Shown here piece by piece: positions 46,461 through 54,869 of a DNA stretch of 64,000 nucleotides. Location of the stretch: positions 434,001-498,000 of the forward strand of contig NZ_QCYJ01000005.1 in assembly GCF_003123685.1 (NCBI RefSeq). The letters run 5' to 3'. A model generated the notes under the pieces. It saw nothing but the letters and a program-made list of their open reading frames with translations. It was not told the origin of the DNA and did no database searches. The first letter of the stretch is position 1. The number at the start of each line of letters is the position of its first letter. Both the position numbers and the translations under genes were made by a program. Source of the stretch: Nocardia aurea. Lineage in GTDB: Bacteria; Actinomycetota; Actinomycetes; Mycobacteriales; Mycobacteriaceae.

Positions 46461-47036
46461 TTAGACGTTGACGCCGTAATCCTTGGCGATACCCGACAGG
46501 CCGGAGGCGTAGCCCTGGCCGATGGCGCGGAATTTCCACTCGGCGCCGTTGCGGTACAGCTCACCGAAGACCATGGCGGTTTCGGTGGAGGCGTCCTCGG
46601 ACAGGTCGTAGCGGGCGAGTTCGGTGCCGTTGGAGCGATCGACCACGCGAATGTAGGCGTTGCGCACCTGGCCGAACGACTGCTGCCTGGTCTCCGCGTC
46701 GTAGATCGAGACGGGGAAGAAGATGCTCTCGATCGTGGGCGGGGTGCCCGCGAGGTTGACGTTGATCACCTCGTCGTCGCCCTCGCCCTCGCCGGTGGTG
46801 TTGTCACCCGCGTGCTCGATGGCGCCCTCGGGCGACTTCAGGTTGTTGAAGAACACGAAGTGCTGATCCGACACCACCTTCTTGTCCGCTCCGGTCGCGA
46901 TGGCGCTGGCGTCCAGATCGAAGTCGGTTCCGGTGGTGGTCCGAACGTCCCACCCCAGCCCGACGGCAACAGCAGTAAGGTTAGGCGCCGCCTTGGTCAG
47001 CGAGACATTGCCGCCCTTGGACAAACTGACACCCAT
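46461..47036 (-). CDS. TerD-family calcium-binding stress protein
   Basis: A 191-residue classical TerD: start GVSLSKGGNVSLTKAAPNL, then VGLGWDVRTTTGTDFDLDAS, the calcium loop GEGEGDDEVINVNL, and ELYRNGAEWKFRAIGQGYAS near the end. The ATG at 47036 has a GAAAGGGA site; the extension upstream is not supported. TerD proteins protect against tellurite and membrane or oxidative stress. It is divergent from the five-gene operon starting at 47241, and they probably share the 200-base promoter region. Confidence 0.94.
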   Translation of the reverse strand: MGVSLSKGGNVSLTKAAPNLTAVAVGLGWDVRTTTGTDFDLDASAIATGADKKVVSDQHFVFFNNLKSPEGAIEHAGDNTTGEGEGDDEVINVNLAGTPPTIESIFFPVSIYDAETRQQSFGQVRNAYIRVVDRSNGTELARYDLSEDASTETAMVFGELYRNGAEWKFRAIGQGYASGLSGIAKDYGVNV

Positions 47037-47240
47037 GCGGGATTCCCTTTCAATAGTCCGTCTGTGGTTCCCAGCATGTCCGAATCGCCGGGTACGAGTT
47101 ACGACAGTAGTAGGTTTCGGCGAACTTGCGTAGGAACTGGGGGAACCCTCGGCGAACAGGACCATCTCCTATGGTGCTGCGCCGGACATCGGCGCGACAT
47201 TGTCCGCTCGGTAGTCACCTTCAGCACCTACCATCGGGGC

Positions 47241-48458
47241 GTGGCAGGCCGTAGGCGTGGCTGGTTCCGGTCATCCGGTAACAGCGAATGGATTCAGCAG
47301 GCCCGGTCGCGGCTCGCGGACGCGTTCCTCGACATGGACCGGCGACAGAGTGCGGCCGATACGGCGGTACTCGCCTCCGACGAGGTGTTCCCGGAACGTC
47401 GATTCGGCGCGGCGTGGGAACCCGTGCGCAGCCGTTGCTACGACGCCTCCGGCGCGTACTTGGCGCTGGCGGACGAACTGGAAACCGCGGAGCGGGACAA
47501 CTCCCCGCTACCGCAGGGGCAGGAGCGCACGGCGACCGTCACGCGGCTTCTCGGCGATGCCGCGCGCGCGGTGGACGAGTTCTATCGGGCCAACCAGTCG
47601 CGACTGGAAGAGGCGGTCGCGATACTGCGCACGGTGCCGCAACTGGCCCACCAGGTGAAGGTGACGGCAGCGGGAGTGCGGGCGCAGGCGGCGAATTCCG
47701 AGTACGCCGACTATCCGTCGGTGCGCGCGTGGTCCCGCGCGGTCGATGAGGCTCTCGTCACATTGGAGGCAGCGGGTGGTCCCGGCGCCGCGGGCGCGGT
47801 GCGCGAGGCCGCGAACCGCTTGGAGTACGCGACCAGGGAACTGGCTGATGCGCTGGCGCAAGCGCCATCTCGCAACGCCGCAGCGAATACCGCGATATCC
47901 TCGGTGAATACCAGGTTGGCCGCGGTTCGCAACCGCTCGGCGGGGTTGGCGCCCGCCTATTCGGCACTGCTGCGTGAGTTCAACGCTGCGAGTTCGGCCG
48001 ATCTGGCGAACAATGAGCGAGAAAGTCAGCGAGCCATCGATGCCGCCGCCGAAGCCCTCGACGGGGCCCGGGCGGCATCGGCGCAGAACAATCCGGAGTC
48101 CGCACTTGAATTGACCACTACCGCGCGCGGGAATCTCGCCGAGGCCGAACGACAGGTCGACGCCGTCACCAAACGGCTCGCTCTGCTGCGTGAGGTCCGG
48201 GCAAATCCGCGAGAACGGGCCGAGGCCGTACGATTCCGGCTGCGGGATGCGCAGATGCTCGCGGTGAGCCGCGGGCTCGTCGGCGAATGGGGATCTGTGC
48301 TCGACGCACAGATCGACCGCATCGATCGAATTTCCGAACCACTGTCGGGGCGTCACCCCGACTACTTGGCCTATGTGACGGAACTGGATGCCGTCACCGA
48401 GTTCATAGCCGGGGTAGTGGATCGCATGAGGAAACACACAGGACCACGACGAGAATGA
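47241..48458 (+). CDS. Helical protein at the head of the Ter biosynthetic operon
   Basis: A 405-residue ORF almost entirely of Ala, Arg, Glu and Leu-rich helices with heptad-like spacing (RLEEAVAILRTVPQLAHQVK; ARGNLAEAERQVDAVTKRLA), suggesting an elongated coiled coil. The basic start AGRRRGWFRSSGNSEW might contact membrane or nucleic acid. No catalytic motif is seen. It starts at GTG; its stop is 13 bases before the CitE-like ATG, so it belongs to the operon. Family name not known to me, but its place at the head of Ter operons makes a structural role likely. Confidence 0.75.
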   Translation: MAGRRRGWFRSSGNSEWIQQARSRLADAFLDMDRRQSAADTAVLASDEVFPERRFGAAWEPVRSRCYDASGAYLALADELETAERDNSPLPQGQERTATVTRLLGDAARAVDEFYRANQSRLEEAVAILRTVPQLAHQVKVTAAGVRAQAANSEYADYPSVRAWSRAVDEALVTLEAAGGPGAAGAVREAANRLEYATRELADALAQAPSRNAAANTAISSVNTRLAAVRNRSAGLAPAYSALLREFNAASSADLANNERESQRAIDAAAEALDGARAASAQNNPESALELTTTARGNLAEAERQVDAVTKRLALLREVRANPRERAEAVRFRLRDAQMLAVSRGLVGEWGSVLDAQIDRIDRISEPLSGRHPDYLAYVTELDAVTEFIAGVVDRMRKHTGPRRE

Positions 48459-48471
48459 GGATGGGCCCTCG

Positions 48472-49686
48472 ATGACCGCAGGCATCGCCGTCCAGCAGGA
48501 GATTTCCCTGCGGAAGCGACTGCCGCTGCGCCATTTTCGGCAGCTGCAAGGGCCGGATATCCGGCATCTGTTTCATCGGCAACCGGAACCGTTCGGCGAT
48601 CACGCCGACCGGGAGCTACTGGCGTACGCGCTCGGCGCCACGCTCTACGCGCCCGCGACAAGGGCGGATCTGGCCGAGACGATTCGCCGACGCGCCGCGC
48701 ACGGCGTGTGCTCGATGGTGATCGATCTGGAGGACGCCGTCGCCGACCACGAGGTCGAGATGGCCAAACTCCAGGCCGTGGAAACACTCGACCTGTTGGC
48801 GACCAGTCACGATCCCAATCCGCTGCTGTTCATCAGGGTGCGCGACGCGGACACGATCGGCGAGATCGTCGAGCGGCTCGGGCCGGGTGCGGCCGCGCTC
48901 ACGGGGTTCGTGTTCCCCAAATTCGACTGCGCCACCGGGCAGAAGTATCTGGACGCGCTCGATTACGCGGCGACCAGGATGCAGCGGCCCGTCTACGGGA
49001 TGCCCGTGCTGGAATCGGCGTCGCTGGTGCATCGCCAGACCCGTGACCAGGAGTTGAGCGGGATCGCGGCGATGCTGGCCGAACATCGGGAGCGGGTGCT
49101 CGCGGTGCGGATCGGGGCGACGGATATGTGCTCGACCTTCGGTATCCGCCGTGACCGCGATCTCACCATCTACGACGTGCGGGTGGTCGCCGATGTGATC
49201 GCCGACATCGTGAACTATCTCGGGCGGATGGACGGGACCGGTTACGTCATCACCGGGCCGGTGTGGGAGTACTTCGCCGACCACGAACGTATGTTCCGGC
49301 CGCTGCTGCGCACCGCGCCGTTCGAGGAATCCGACGCGGTGCCGTTCCGCAGGTATCTGGTGTCGAGGGATCTGGATGGGCTGCTGCGCGAGATCAGCCT
49401 GGATCGGGCCAACGGCATCCAGGGCAAGACGGTGATCCATCCCTCGCACGTGGCCGCCGTGCACGCGCTGTCGGTGGTCACCCACGAGGAGTACTCCGAC
49501 GCCCTCGACATCCTGCAGGTCGACGTCGGCGGGGTCGCGGCCTCGGAATACCGGAACAAGATGAACGAGATGCGACCTCACCGCAGTTGGGCCAGGCAGA
49601 CACTGCTGCGGTCGCGGGTGTTCGGGGTCGCCAACAAGGGAGTGTCCTTCGTGGATCTGCTGTCGGCGTTGGTGCAGGTCCGGTGA
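48472..49686 (+). CDS. CitE-like HpcH/HpaI aldolase/lyase of the Ter operon
   Basis: A 404-residue TIM-barrel protein. Motifs include CSMVIDLEDAVADHEVEMAK (metal-binding Glu/Asp), TGFVFPKFDCATGQKYLDAL, VYGMPVLESASLVHRQ and VRIGATDMCSTFGIRRDRD. The family (citrate lyase beta, HpcH) forms or breaks C-C bonds of CoA esters or oxo-acids. In Ter neighbourhoods this member is proposed to make the carbon skeleton of a nucleoside-like metabolite. Its stop overlaps the next gene's GTG by 4 bases (GTGA), so translation is coupled. Confidence 0.88.
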   Translation: MTAGIAVQQEISLRKRLPLRHFRQLQGPDIRHLFHRQPEPFGDHADRELLAYALGATLYAPATRADLAETIRRRAAHGVCSMVIDLEDAVADHEVEMAKLQAVETLDLLATSHDPNPLLFIRVRDADTIGEIVERLGPGAAALTGFVFPKFDCATGQKYLDALDYAATRMQRPVYGMPVLESASLVHRQTRDQELSGIAAMLAEHRERVLAVRIGATDMCSTFGIRRDRDLTIYDVRVVADVIADIVNYLGRMDGTGYVITGPVWEYFADHERMFRPLLRTAPFEESDAVPFRRYLVSRDLDGLLREISLDRANGIQGKTVIHPSHVAAVHALSVVTHEEYSDALDILQVDVGGVAASEYRNKMNEMRPHRSWARQTLLRSRVFGVANKGVSFVDLLSALVQVR

Positions 49687-51185
49687 GCGAGCGCGGTAAC
49701 AGCGGTACGCACGTCGAGATCATCGGCGAAGGTGGTCATCCTTCGGTCGAATTGCCTTGGGCTACAAGAGAATTAGGTATCGAGTTACGTCATCACGCGT
49801 CCCATGGCGCCGGTGACGGCAGTACTCTGCCCGGCGAATTGCGGATCGGCGAGCTGGTCCGGCCGGGGTTGCGGCGTAATCCGCGGCGGGCGCATCTGCT
49901 GGTCTCGACCGTGCTCGGCAAGCATCTGCCGACCGATCCCCGCATCGTGCTCGACGCGGGAAACCGGCTCGGCGATCTGGTGACTGCCGCGCTGGCCGCG
50001 CGTCATGGGGTCGACCGGATTCCCGTCGCGTCGTCGGGCGTCGCCGCAGTCGTGCTCGGGTTCGCCGAAACCGCGACCGGGCTCGGCCATACGGTCGCCG
50101 CCCGCATCGGTGCGCGGTGCTATCTGCATTCCACCCGTCGCGATGTCCCCGAGGCGCACACCCTCACCGGATTCGAGGAGGGGCATTCGCACGCCACCTC
50201 GCATCTGCTGCAACCCGCTCCGGCGGAGATCTTCGTCAACGATCTGCCTTTGGTACTGGTCGACGACGAGATCTCGACCGGCGCCACGGCCATCGACGCC
50301 GTGCGCGCGCTGCACGCGTTCGCGCCGAGGTCGCATTACGTGCTCGCCTCCCTCGTCGATATGCGCACCGGCGAGGATCGCGCCCGCTTCGATGACGCCG
50401 CCGCCGAACTCGGGGCGGTCATCGACACGGTGTGCCTGGCCTCGGGGCACACCGTGCTGCCGGAAGGGCTGGTCGACGCGGTGACCGCGCTGCCGGAAGC
50501 CGAACTCAATCCGACGGCCTCGCATCGCGGCACCTGCACCCGGGTGCGTCTGCCGTGGCCGGATCACGTGCCGGAGGGCGGCAGGCACGGAATTCTCCAG
50601 GCCGATGCCGACGCGTTCGAGGTCGCACTCGCCGAGGCGACCGCGGTGCTGCGGGCGAATCTGGATCCCGCACGTCCGGCCATCGTGATCGGGCACGAAG
50701 AACTCATGTACCTGCCGCTGCGATTGGCGGCCGAACTCGCCGAATCCGGTGTGCCGACCCGGTTCCAGACGACCACCCGCTCACCCGCGTACGTACTCGA
50801 CGCGCCGGGATATCCCCTGCGACGCGGATTCCGTTTCGCCGCACCCGAATCGGACGTGGACGCGCCGCGCTACCTGTACAACGCGCAGTGGGAAGACGAT
50901 GTCGACGCCGTGTGGGCGCATCTCACCGGCACGAGCGGCGCACCCGCCGCCCCGGTGCTGGTCGTGGTGATCGACGCGCCCGCCGACACCGCCGAACTCG
51001 TCGCCGAGGGCGGACTGCTCGACGTGCTCACCGCATCGGGCAGCGACGTCGTCGTCGCGGTGCTGCCGGGTGCCGACCCGCGCAAATTACACGCCGAGCG
51101 CAGCGAAACGCCGCACGGCACCGTACTGGATCCCGTCGGCGTCGCCGGGCCCCCGACCTCGAAGATCCCGGTGGAGTCCACGTGA
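49683..51185 (+). CDS. Phosphoribosyltransferase with TRSP domain
   Basis: A 500-residue two-domain protein. The N-terminal ~290 residues are a phosphoribosyltransferase with the PRPP-binding loop LVLVDDEISTGATAIDA. The C-terminal part (from ~residue 320) carries HEELMYLPLRLAAELAESG and the signature TTTRSPAYV that gives the TRSP domain its name. It is proposed to transfer ribose-phosphate to a base-like acceptor in the Ter metabolite pathway. GTG start overlaps the lyase stop; its own stop overlaps the next gene's GTG by 4 bases. Confidence 0.88.
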   Translation: MSERGNSGTHVEIIGEGGHPSVELPWATRELGIELRHHASHGAGDGSTLPGELRIGELVRPGLRRNPRRAHLLVSTVLGKHLPTDPRIVLDAGNRLGDLVTAALAARHGVDRIPVASSGVAAVVLGFAETATGLGHTVAARIGARCYLHSTRRDVPEAHTLTGFEEGHSHATSHLLQPAPAEIFVNDLPLVLVDDEISTGATAIDAVRALHAFAPRSHYVLASLVDMRTGEDRARFDDAAAELGAVIDTVCLASGHTVLPEGLVDAVTALPEAELNPTASHRGTCTRVRLPWPDHVPEGGRHGILQADADAFEVALAEATAVLRANLDPARPAIVIGHEELMYLPLRLAAELAESGVPTRFQTTTRSPAYVLDAPGYPLRRGFRFAAPESDVDAPRYLYNAQWEDDVDAVWAHLTGTSGAPAAPVLVVVIDAPADTAELVAEGGLLDVLTASGSDVVVAVLPGADPRKLHAERSETPHGTVLDPVGVAGPPTSKIPVEST

Positions 51186-52348
51186 ACGCAGCATCGAACA
51201 CTTCGCCGGGTTCGGCGCTCGACCTACCCGATCCGCTCTACGGCCCGGAATTCGGATCGTATGCGGCGCACGAGGTGTCCTGGCTGTTGAAAGACCTCTC
51301 CGACGCCGACCTCGAAGCCGATGTGGCCGAACGGGAGCGCCGCATCCAGGCCGGTGACGCCCACTACGCGGAATCGCTTCCCATCGAATTCCAGCCCGAC
51401 GCCGCCTATCGCGAACTGTTCGACCGGGTGCTGACCGAGAGCGCGCACCGGCTGGCGCTCGCGGTCGCGACGGTGTCGGAACTGGTCGTCGCCGAGCGCG
51501 GAGAGAACATCGTGCTGGTGTCGCTGGCCAGGGCGGGCACCCCGGTCGGCATTCTGATGAAGCGCTGGCTGGGCACGGATCGCGGCGCGGGCAAGGCCGC
51601 CCTGGACGTGCCGCATTACGCGGTCTCCATCGTGCGTGATCGCGGTATCGACACCGTCGCACTGGATTATATTGCGCGCCATCATGATCCGGCCTCGGTG
51701 GTTTTCGTCGACGGGTGGACCGGCAAGGGCGCGATCACCAGGGAACTCACCGAAGCGCTGGACATCTACCACGCGGCGGGCGGCGCGCGATTCGACGGTG
51801 AACTCGCCGTTCTCGCCGATCCTGGCCACTGCGTGCGCACCTACGGCACCCGCGACGACTTCCTGATCGCCTCGGCTTGCCTGAATTCGACTGTCTCGGG
51901 CCTGATCTCGCGCACGGTCCTCAACGACACGCTCATCGGCCCCGGTGAATTCCACGGCGCCAAGTTCTATCGCGATCTCGCCGAGGCCGATGTGTCCGGC
52001 AGACTCCTCGACACCGTCAGCGCAGCGTTCGACTCCGTTCGCGACCGCGTGCCCGCCGAACTCGCCGCCGTCCTGGCGAGTGACAGGACTCCGACGTGGT
52101 CAGGCTGGGCCTCGGTCGAGAAGGTGCGCGAGGAATACGGCATCGCGAGCGTGAATTTCGTGAAACCCGGTGTCGGCGAGACGACCAGGGTGCTGTTGCG
52201 CCGGGTGCCGTGGCGAGTGCTGGTCCGCGAGGCGGACGCACCGGAGCACGCGCACCTGCGGCTGCTCGCGGCGGCGCGCGGAGTTCCGGTGGAAGTCGTT
52301 CCCGACCTTGCCTATTCGTGCATGGGATTGATCAAGGAAGTGCAGTAG
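51182..52348 (+). CDS. StiP-family phosphoribosyltransferase with PELOTA domain
   Basis: A 388-residue protein often annotated as 'cysteine protease StiP', but the fold is a phosphoribosyltransferase: ENIVLVSLARAGTPVGILMK followed by the PRPP-loop-like VVFVDGWTGKGAITRELTE. The C-terminal ~90 residues (LRRVPWRVLVREADAPEHAH, then RGVPVEVVPDLAYSCMGLIK) are PELOTA-type RNA-binding. Conserved Cys in ADPGHCVRTYG and SACLNSTVSG explain the older name. The context supports a nucleoside-like product over proteolysis. It is coupled to the previous gene, and 3 bases separate it from the next. Confidence 0.85.
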   Translation: MNAASNTSPGSALDLPDPLYGPEFGSYAAHEVSWLLKDLSDADLEADVAERERRIQAGDAHYAESLPIEFQPDAAYRELFDRVLTESAHRLALAVATVSELVVAERGENIVLVSLARAGTPVGILMKRWLGTDRGAGKAALDVPHYAVSIVRDRGIDTVALDYIARHHDPASVVFVDGWTGKGAITRELTEALDIYHAAGGARFDGELAVLADPGHCVRTYGTRDDFLIASACLNSTVSGLISRTVLNDTLIGPGEFHGAKFYRDLAEADVSGRLLDTVSAAFDSVRDRVPAELAAVLASDRTPTWSGWASVEKVREEYGIASVNFVKPGVGETTRVLLRRVPWRVLVREADAPEHAHLRLLAAARGVPVEVVPDLAYSCMGLIKEVQ

Positions 52349-52351
52349 CGA

Positions 52352-53191
52352 ATGCTCCTACGTAATACGCGAAGACAGGCCCTGATCGCGACGGACCTGG
52401 ACCGGACGATGATCTACTCGCGCAACGCCTTCAGCACGACCTCGGAAGTGCCGATGGTCTGCGTGGAACATCTGGAAGGCGCGCCGCTGTCGTTCATGAC
52501 GACCGCCGCGGCGTTACGGATGCAGTCGCTCACCGAACCCGCCGCGGTCATCCCGACCACCACCCGCACCATCAAGCAGTTCAACAGGATCAAGCTGCCG
52601 GGCGCGCCCTGGCGCTACGCCATCACGAGCAACGGCGGAAATATCCTGGTCGACGGCGTACCGGATATGCGCTGGCGCATCGACATCGATGACCAGGTGC
52701 GCGCGGGCGGCACGACGCTGTCGGAGGTCAGCGCAGAACTGCGCTCCCGTATCGACGATTCGTGGGTTTCCAAATTCCGCATCGCCGACCACCTGTTCTG
52801 CTACCTGGTGGTCAAACCCAAGGAAGTTCCCGAAGGTTTTCTCGCCGAATGGGATTCGTGGTGCGGTGCGCGCGGGTGGTCCGCCTCGCAACAGGGTCGC
52901 AAGATCTACACGATGCCGAACGCGGTATGCAAGAGTCTCGCCGTCGCCGAGGTGCGCAGGCGACTACTCGAGTCGGGTGAACTCGCCTCCGCGGCGAAGA
53001 CTTTCGCGGCGGGCGACGGTGCACTCGACGCAGAGATGTTGCGCGCCGCCGATTCGGCCATCCGCCCCCGGCACGGAGAACTCGAACAACTCAACTGGAC
53101 CAGCCCGAACCTGACGATCACCGAGGCGACCGGGATCATGGCGGGCGAAGAGATCGTGAACTGGTTCATCGACGCGGCCCCTGCCGCGTAG
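52352..53191 (+). CDS. HAD-family phosphatase of the Ter operon
   Basis: A 279-residue haloacid-dehalogenase-type hydrolase: motif I IATDLDRTMIYSRNAF (nucleophile Asp), motif II ITSNGGNI-type region (AITSNGGNILVDG), and motif IV GDGALDAEML. It resembles sugar-phosphate or nucleotide phosphatases. As last gene of the operon it would remove the phosphate from the nucleoside-like product. The ATG is 3 bases after the StiP-type stop. The last codons (AAPAA-stop) fall inside the first copy of a 24-base tandem repeat. Confidence 0.86.
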   Translation: MLLRNTRRQALIATDLDRTMIYSRNAFSTTSEVPMVCVEHLEGAPLSFMTTAAALRMQSLTEPAAVIPTTTRTIKQFNRIKLPGAPWRYAITSNGGNILVDGVPDMRWRIDIDDQVRAGGTTLSEVSAELRSRIDDSWVSKFRIADHLFCYLVVKPKEVPEGFLAEWDSWCGARGWSASQQGRKIYTMPNAVCKSLAVAEVRRRLLESGELASAAKTFAAGDGALDAEMLRAADSAIRPRHGELEQLNWTSPNLTITEATGIMAGEEIVNWFIDAAPAA

Positions 53192-53245
53192 GGCGCAGCG
53201 GCCCCTGCCGCGTAGGGCGCAGCGGCCCCTGCCGCGTAGGGCACA
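53174..53245 (+). repeat. Three 24-base tandem repeats over the HAD stop codon
   Basis: The unit GCGGCCCCTGCCGCGTAGGG plus CGCA occurs three times in succession (53174, 53198, 53222; the last has one change, CACA). The TAG in the first copy is the HAD gene stop; copies 2 and 3 keep the same in-frame TAG. Confidence 0.9.
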
Positions 53246-53255
53246 GCCGCCCACC

Positions 53256-53286
53256 CCGTAGGCCGCCGACGTGCGACGGCCTACGG
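53256..53286. terminator. Bidirectional hairpin after the Ter operon
   Basis: Perfect 10-base stem CCGTAGGCCG / CGGCCTACGG, 11-base loop, between the convergent HAD and esterase genes. Confidence 0.8.
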
Positions 53287-53295
53287 TCGATCCGA

Positions 53296-54348
53296 CTACG
53301 GTGTGCTGAACAGGCCTTCGGCCAGCACCGGCCACGACGACTTCAGATCGTCCTGCCAGTAGCCCCACGAATGGGTGCCGCTGTCGCGGTAGACGAATTT
53401 GGCCGGAATGCCCAGCTGGTTCAACCGGGTGTTCATGTTGTGGTTCGACCAGTTGACGCCACCTTCGATGACCGAACCGATCGCCACCACCTGCGGGGTC
53501 TCCGCGGGGGATTCCATCCGGAACTTGCCGCCCGCCTGGTCGAATTCACCGGGAATGCCGTTCCCGGTGGAGAAGAACAGGTTGGTGCCGCGCAGCTTCT
53601 CGGCGTTCACCATCGGGTCGTTGGCCCGCCACAGCGGGCTGTCGGTCGGACCCCACATGTTGCGGGTGTCACCGCCGCCCCACGTCTCCACGGTCAGCTT
53701 GACCATCTGCTGTCCGATCGGGTCGCTGACCTGGGCGATACCGCTGTAGGTCGCGACACTGCGGAACAGGCCCGGCTTCGCGATCGCGAAGTTGAGCACC
53801 GAGGTGCCCGTCATCGAGAGCGCGGCCACGGCATTGACGCCGTTGGTGCCGAGCGCCGCGTCGACCAGCGGCGGCAATTCCTCGGTGGTGAAGGTCTGCC
53901 ATTTGTTCACACCGAGCACCGGATCGGGATTGATCCAGTCGGTGTAGAAACTCCACGCGCCGCCGACGACCTGCACCACATTGATGTTCTTGGTGCCGAG
54001 GAATTCCAGCGCGTCGGTATTGCGCTTCCACGACGCGTCGTCGAGACCGCCGCCGGCGCCGTTGAACAGGTACAGCGAAGGCCGAGCTTCGGAGGTGTCA
54101 CTCGGACGCAGCACATCGACGGCGACCGTATTGTTCATGGCCGCGGAGTACACGTGCAGCCGCACATTGCGACTGTCCTTGACCTCGATCTTCTGGATAT
54201 ACGAACCATCCGAGGATTTCACCGATGTCTCGACGACACCGGGACTGTTCACCGGCTCGGCAGTCGCGGGAGACACTCCGATCCCGAGCGCGACCGCGCT
54301 CGCGACCGCCGCGAGCGCGACCCGTCTCCTGGTGCGGTGGTGCGACAT
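53296..54348 (-). CDS. Secreted Ag85/EstD-like esterase (alpha/beta hydrolase)
   Basis: A 350-residue exported protein. Signal peptide about residues 1-31 (VALAAVASAVALGIG...ATA). The body follows the antigen-85 fold: LYLFNGAGGGLDDASWKRNT, then nucleophile in VAALSMTGTSVLNFA, with Ala instead of Gly two residues before Ser, and the C-terminal GTHSWGYWQDDLKSSWP with the catalytic His. Ag85-type enzymes transfer mycolic acids to trehalose or arabinogalactan. The ATG at 54346-54348 has GAGGGGA upstream; the extension to 54525 is not supported. Confidence 0.86.
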   Translation of the reverse strand: MSHHRTRRRVALAAVASAVALGIGVSPATAEPVNSPGVVETSVKSSDGSYIQKIEVKDSRNVRLHVYSAAMNNTVAVDVLRPSDTSEARPSLYLFNGAGGGLDDASWKRNTDALEFLGTKNINVVQVVGGAWSFYTDWINPDPVLGVNKWQTFTTEELPPLVDAALGTNGVNAVAALSMTGTSVLNFAIAKPGLFRSVATYSGIAQVSDPIGQQMVKLTVETWGGGDTRNMWGPTDSPLWRANDPMVNAEKLRGTNLFFSTGNGIPGEFDQAGGKFRMESPAETPQVVAIGSVIEGGVNWSNHNMNTRLNQLGIPAKFVYRDSGTHSWGYWQDDLKSSWPVLAEGLFSTP

Positions 54349-54612
54349 CCGCTTCCCCTCTGTCTTCTTCTCGTGCGATCGACACACTTGTCCACGAGGC
54401 TGATCGGAATTCCCTCCGCCCGTGTTACTCGCCGATATTTCGGACCGACAGTCGAGAGACCGGTCGCCACGTGTCGGCATCACCCGAGACCGGTACCGCC
54501 TACCGCTCGCGCGTGTCGCCCCCACATTCGCGGGCAGGCCATTCGGGGGCGTGTCCTCGACCGCGCCGCTCCGTACGTTCGTCCGTACAAACGAGGAAAG
54601 ATGAGGGTATTC

Positions 54613-54828
54613 ATGTCGACATTGGTGCGTGGAGCGTTCGTGGCGGTGGCGGCCGCGGGATTCATGATGGGGGCCTCGACGATCGCCGCCGCCGATACCG
54701 GTTCGGCTTCGTCCGGCTCAGCCGGTTACTTCGGCAACCCGACCTGCATGATCAACACGCTCCTCACCTATGGCACCCTCAGCGCGGGCGATGCCGCATT
54801 CCACCTGCCGGGGTGCAGGCCCTTCTGA
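54613..54828 (+). CDS. 71-residue secreted protein with two cysteines
   Basis: The N-terminal ~28 residues (LVRGAFVAVAAAGFMMGAST...AAA) are a signal peptide. The mature part is short, Gly/Ser-rich and ends NPTCMINTLLTYGTLSAGD and AAFHLPGCRPF, with two Cys that could form one disulfide. GAGGAAAG precedes an in-frame ATG at 54601, giving four more residues; 54613 has TGAGGG at a better distance. It is between the divergent esterase and convergent beta-propeller genes; function unknown. Confidence 0.7.
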   Translation: MSTLVRGAFVAVAAAGFMMGASTIAAADTGSASSGSAGYFGNPTCMINTLLTYGTLSAGDAAFHLPGCRPF

Positions 54829-54869
54829 TTTCAGGCCTTCGATTCCTGCGGGATCCGCGTAGTCCGAGT

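Noticed and set aside
51182..52348. Cysteine protease function for the StiP-family protein
   Set aside because: The sequence has phosphoribosyltransferase-like loops and a PELOTA-type end, and its operon partners are biosynthetic; the protease label is not supported by a catalytic triad.
53174..53245. Possible CRISPR-like array
   Set aside because: Direct repeats are contiguous with no spacers, so it is a simple tandem repeat.
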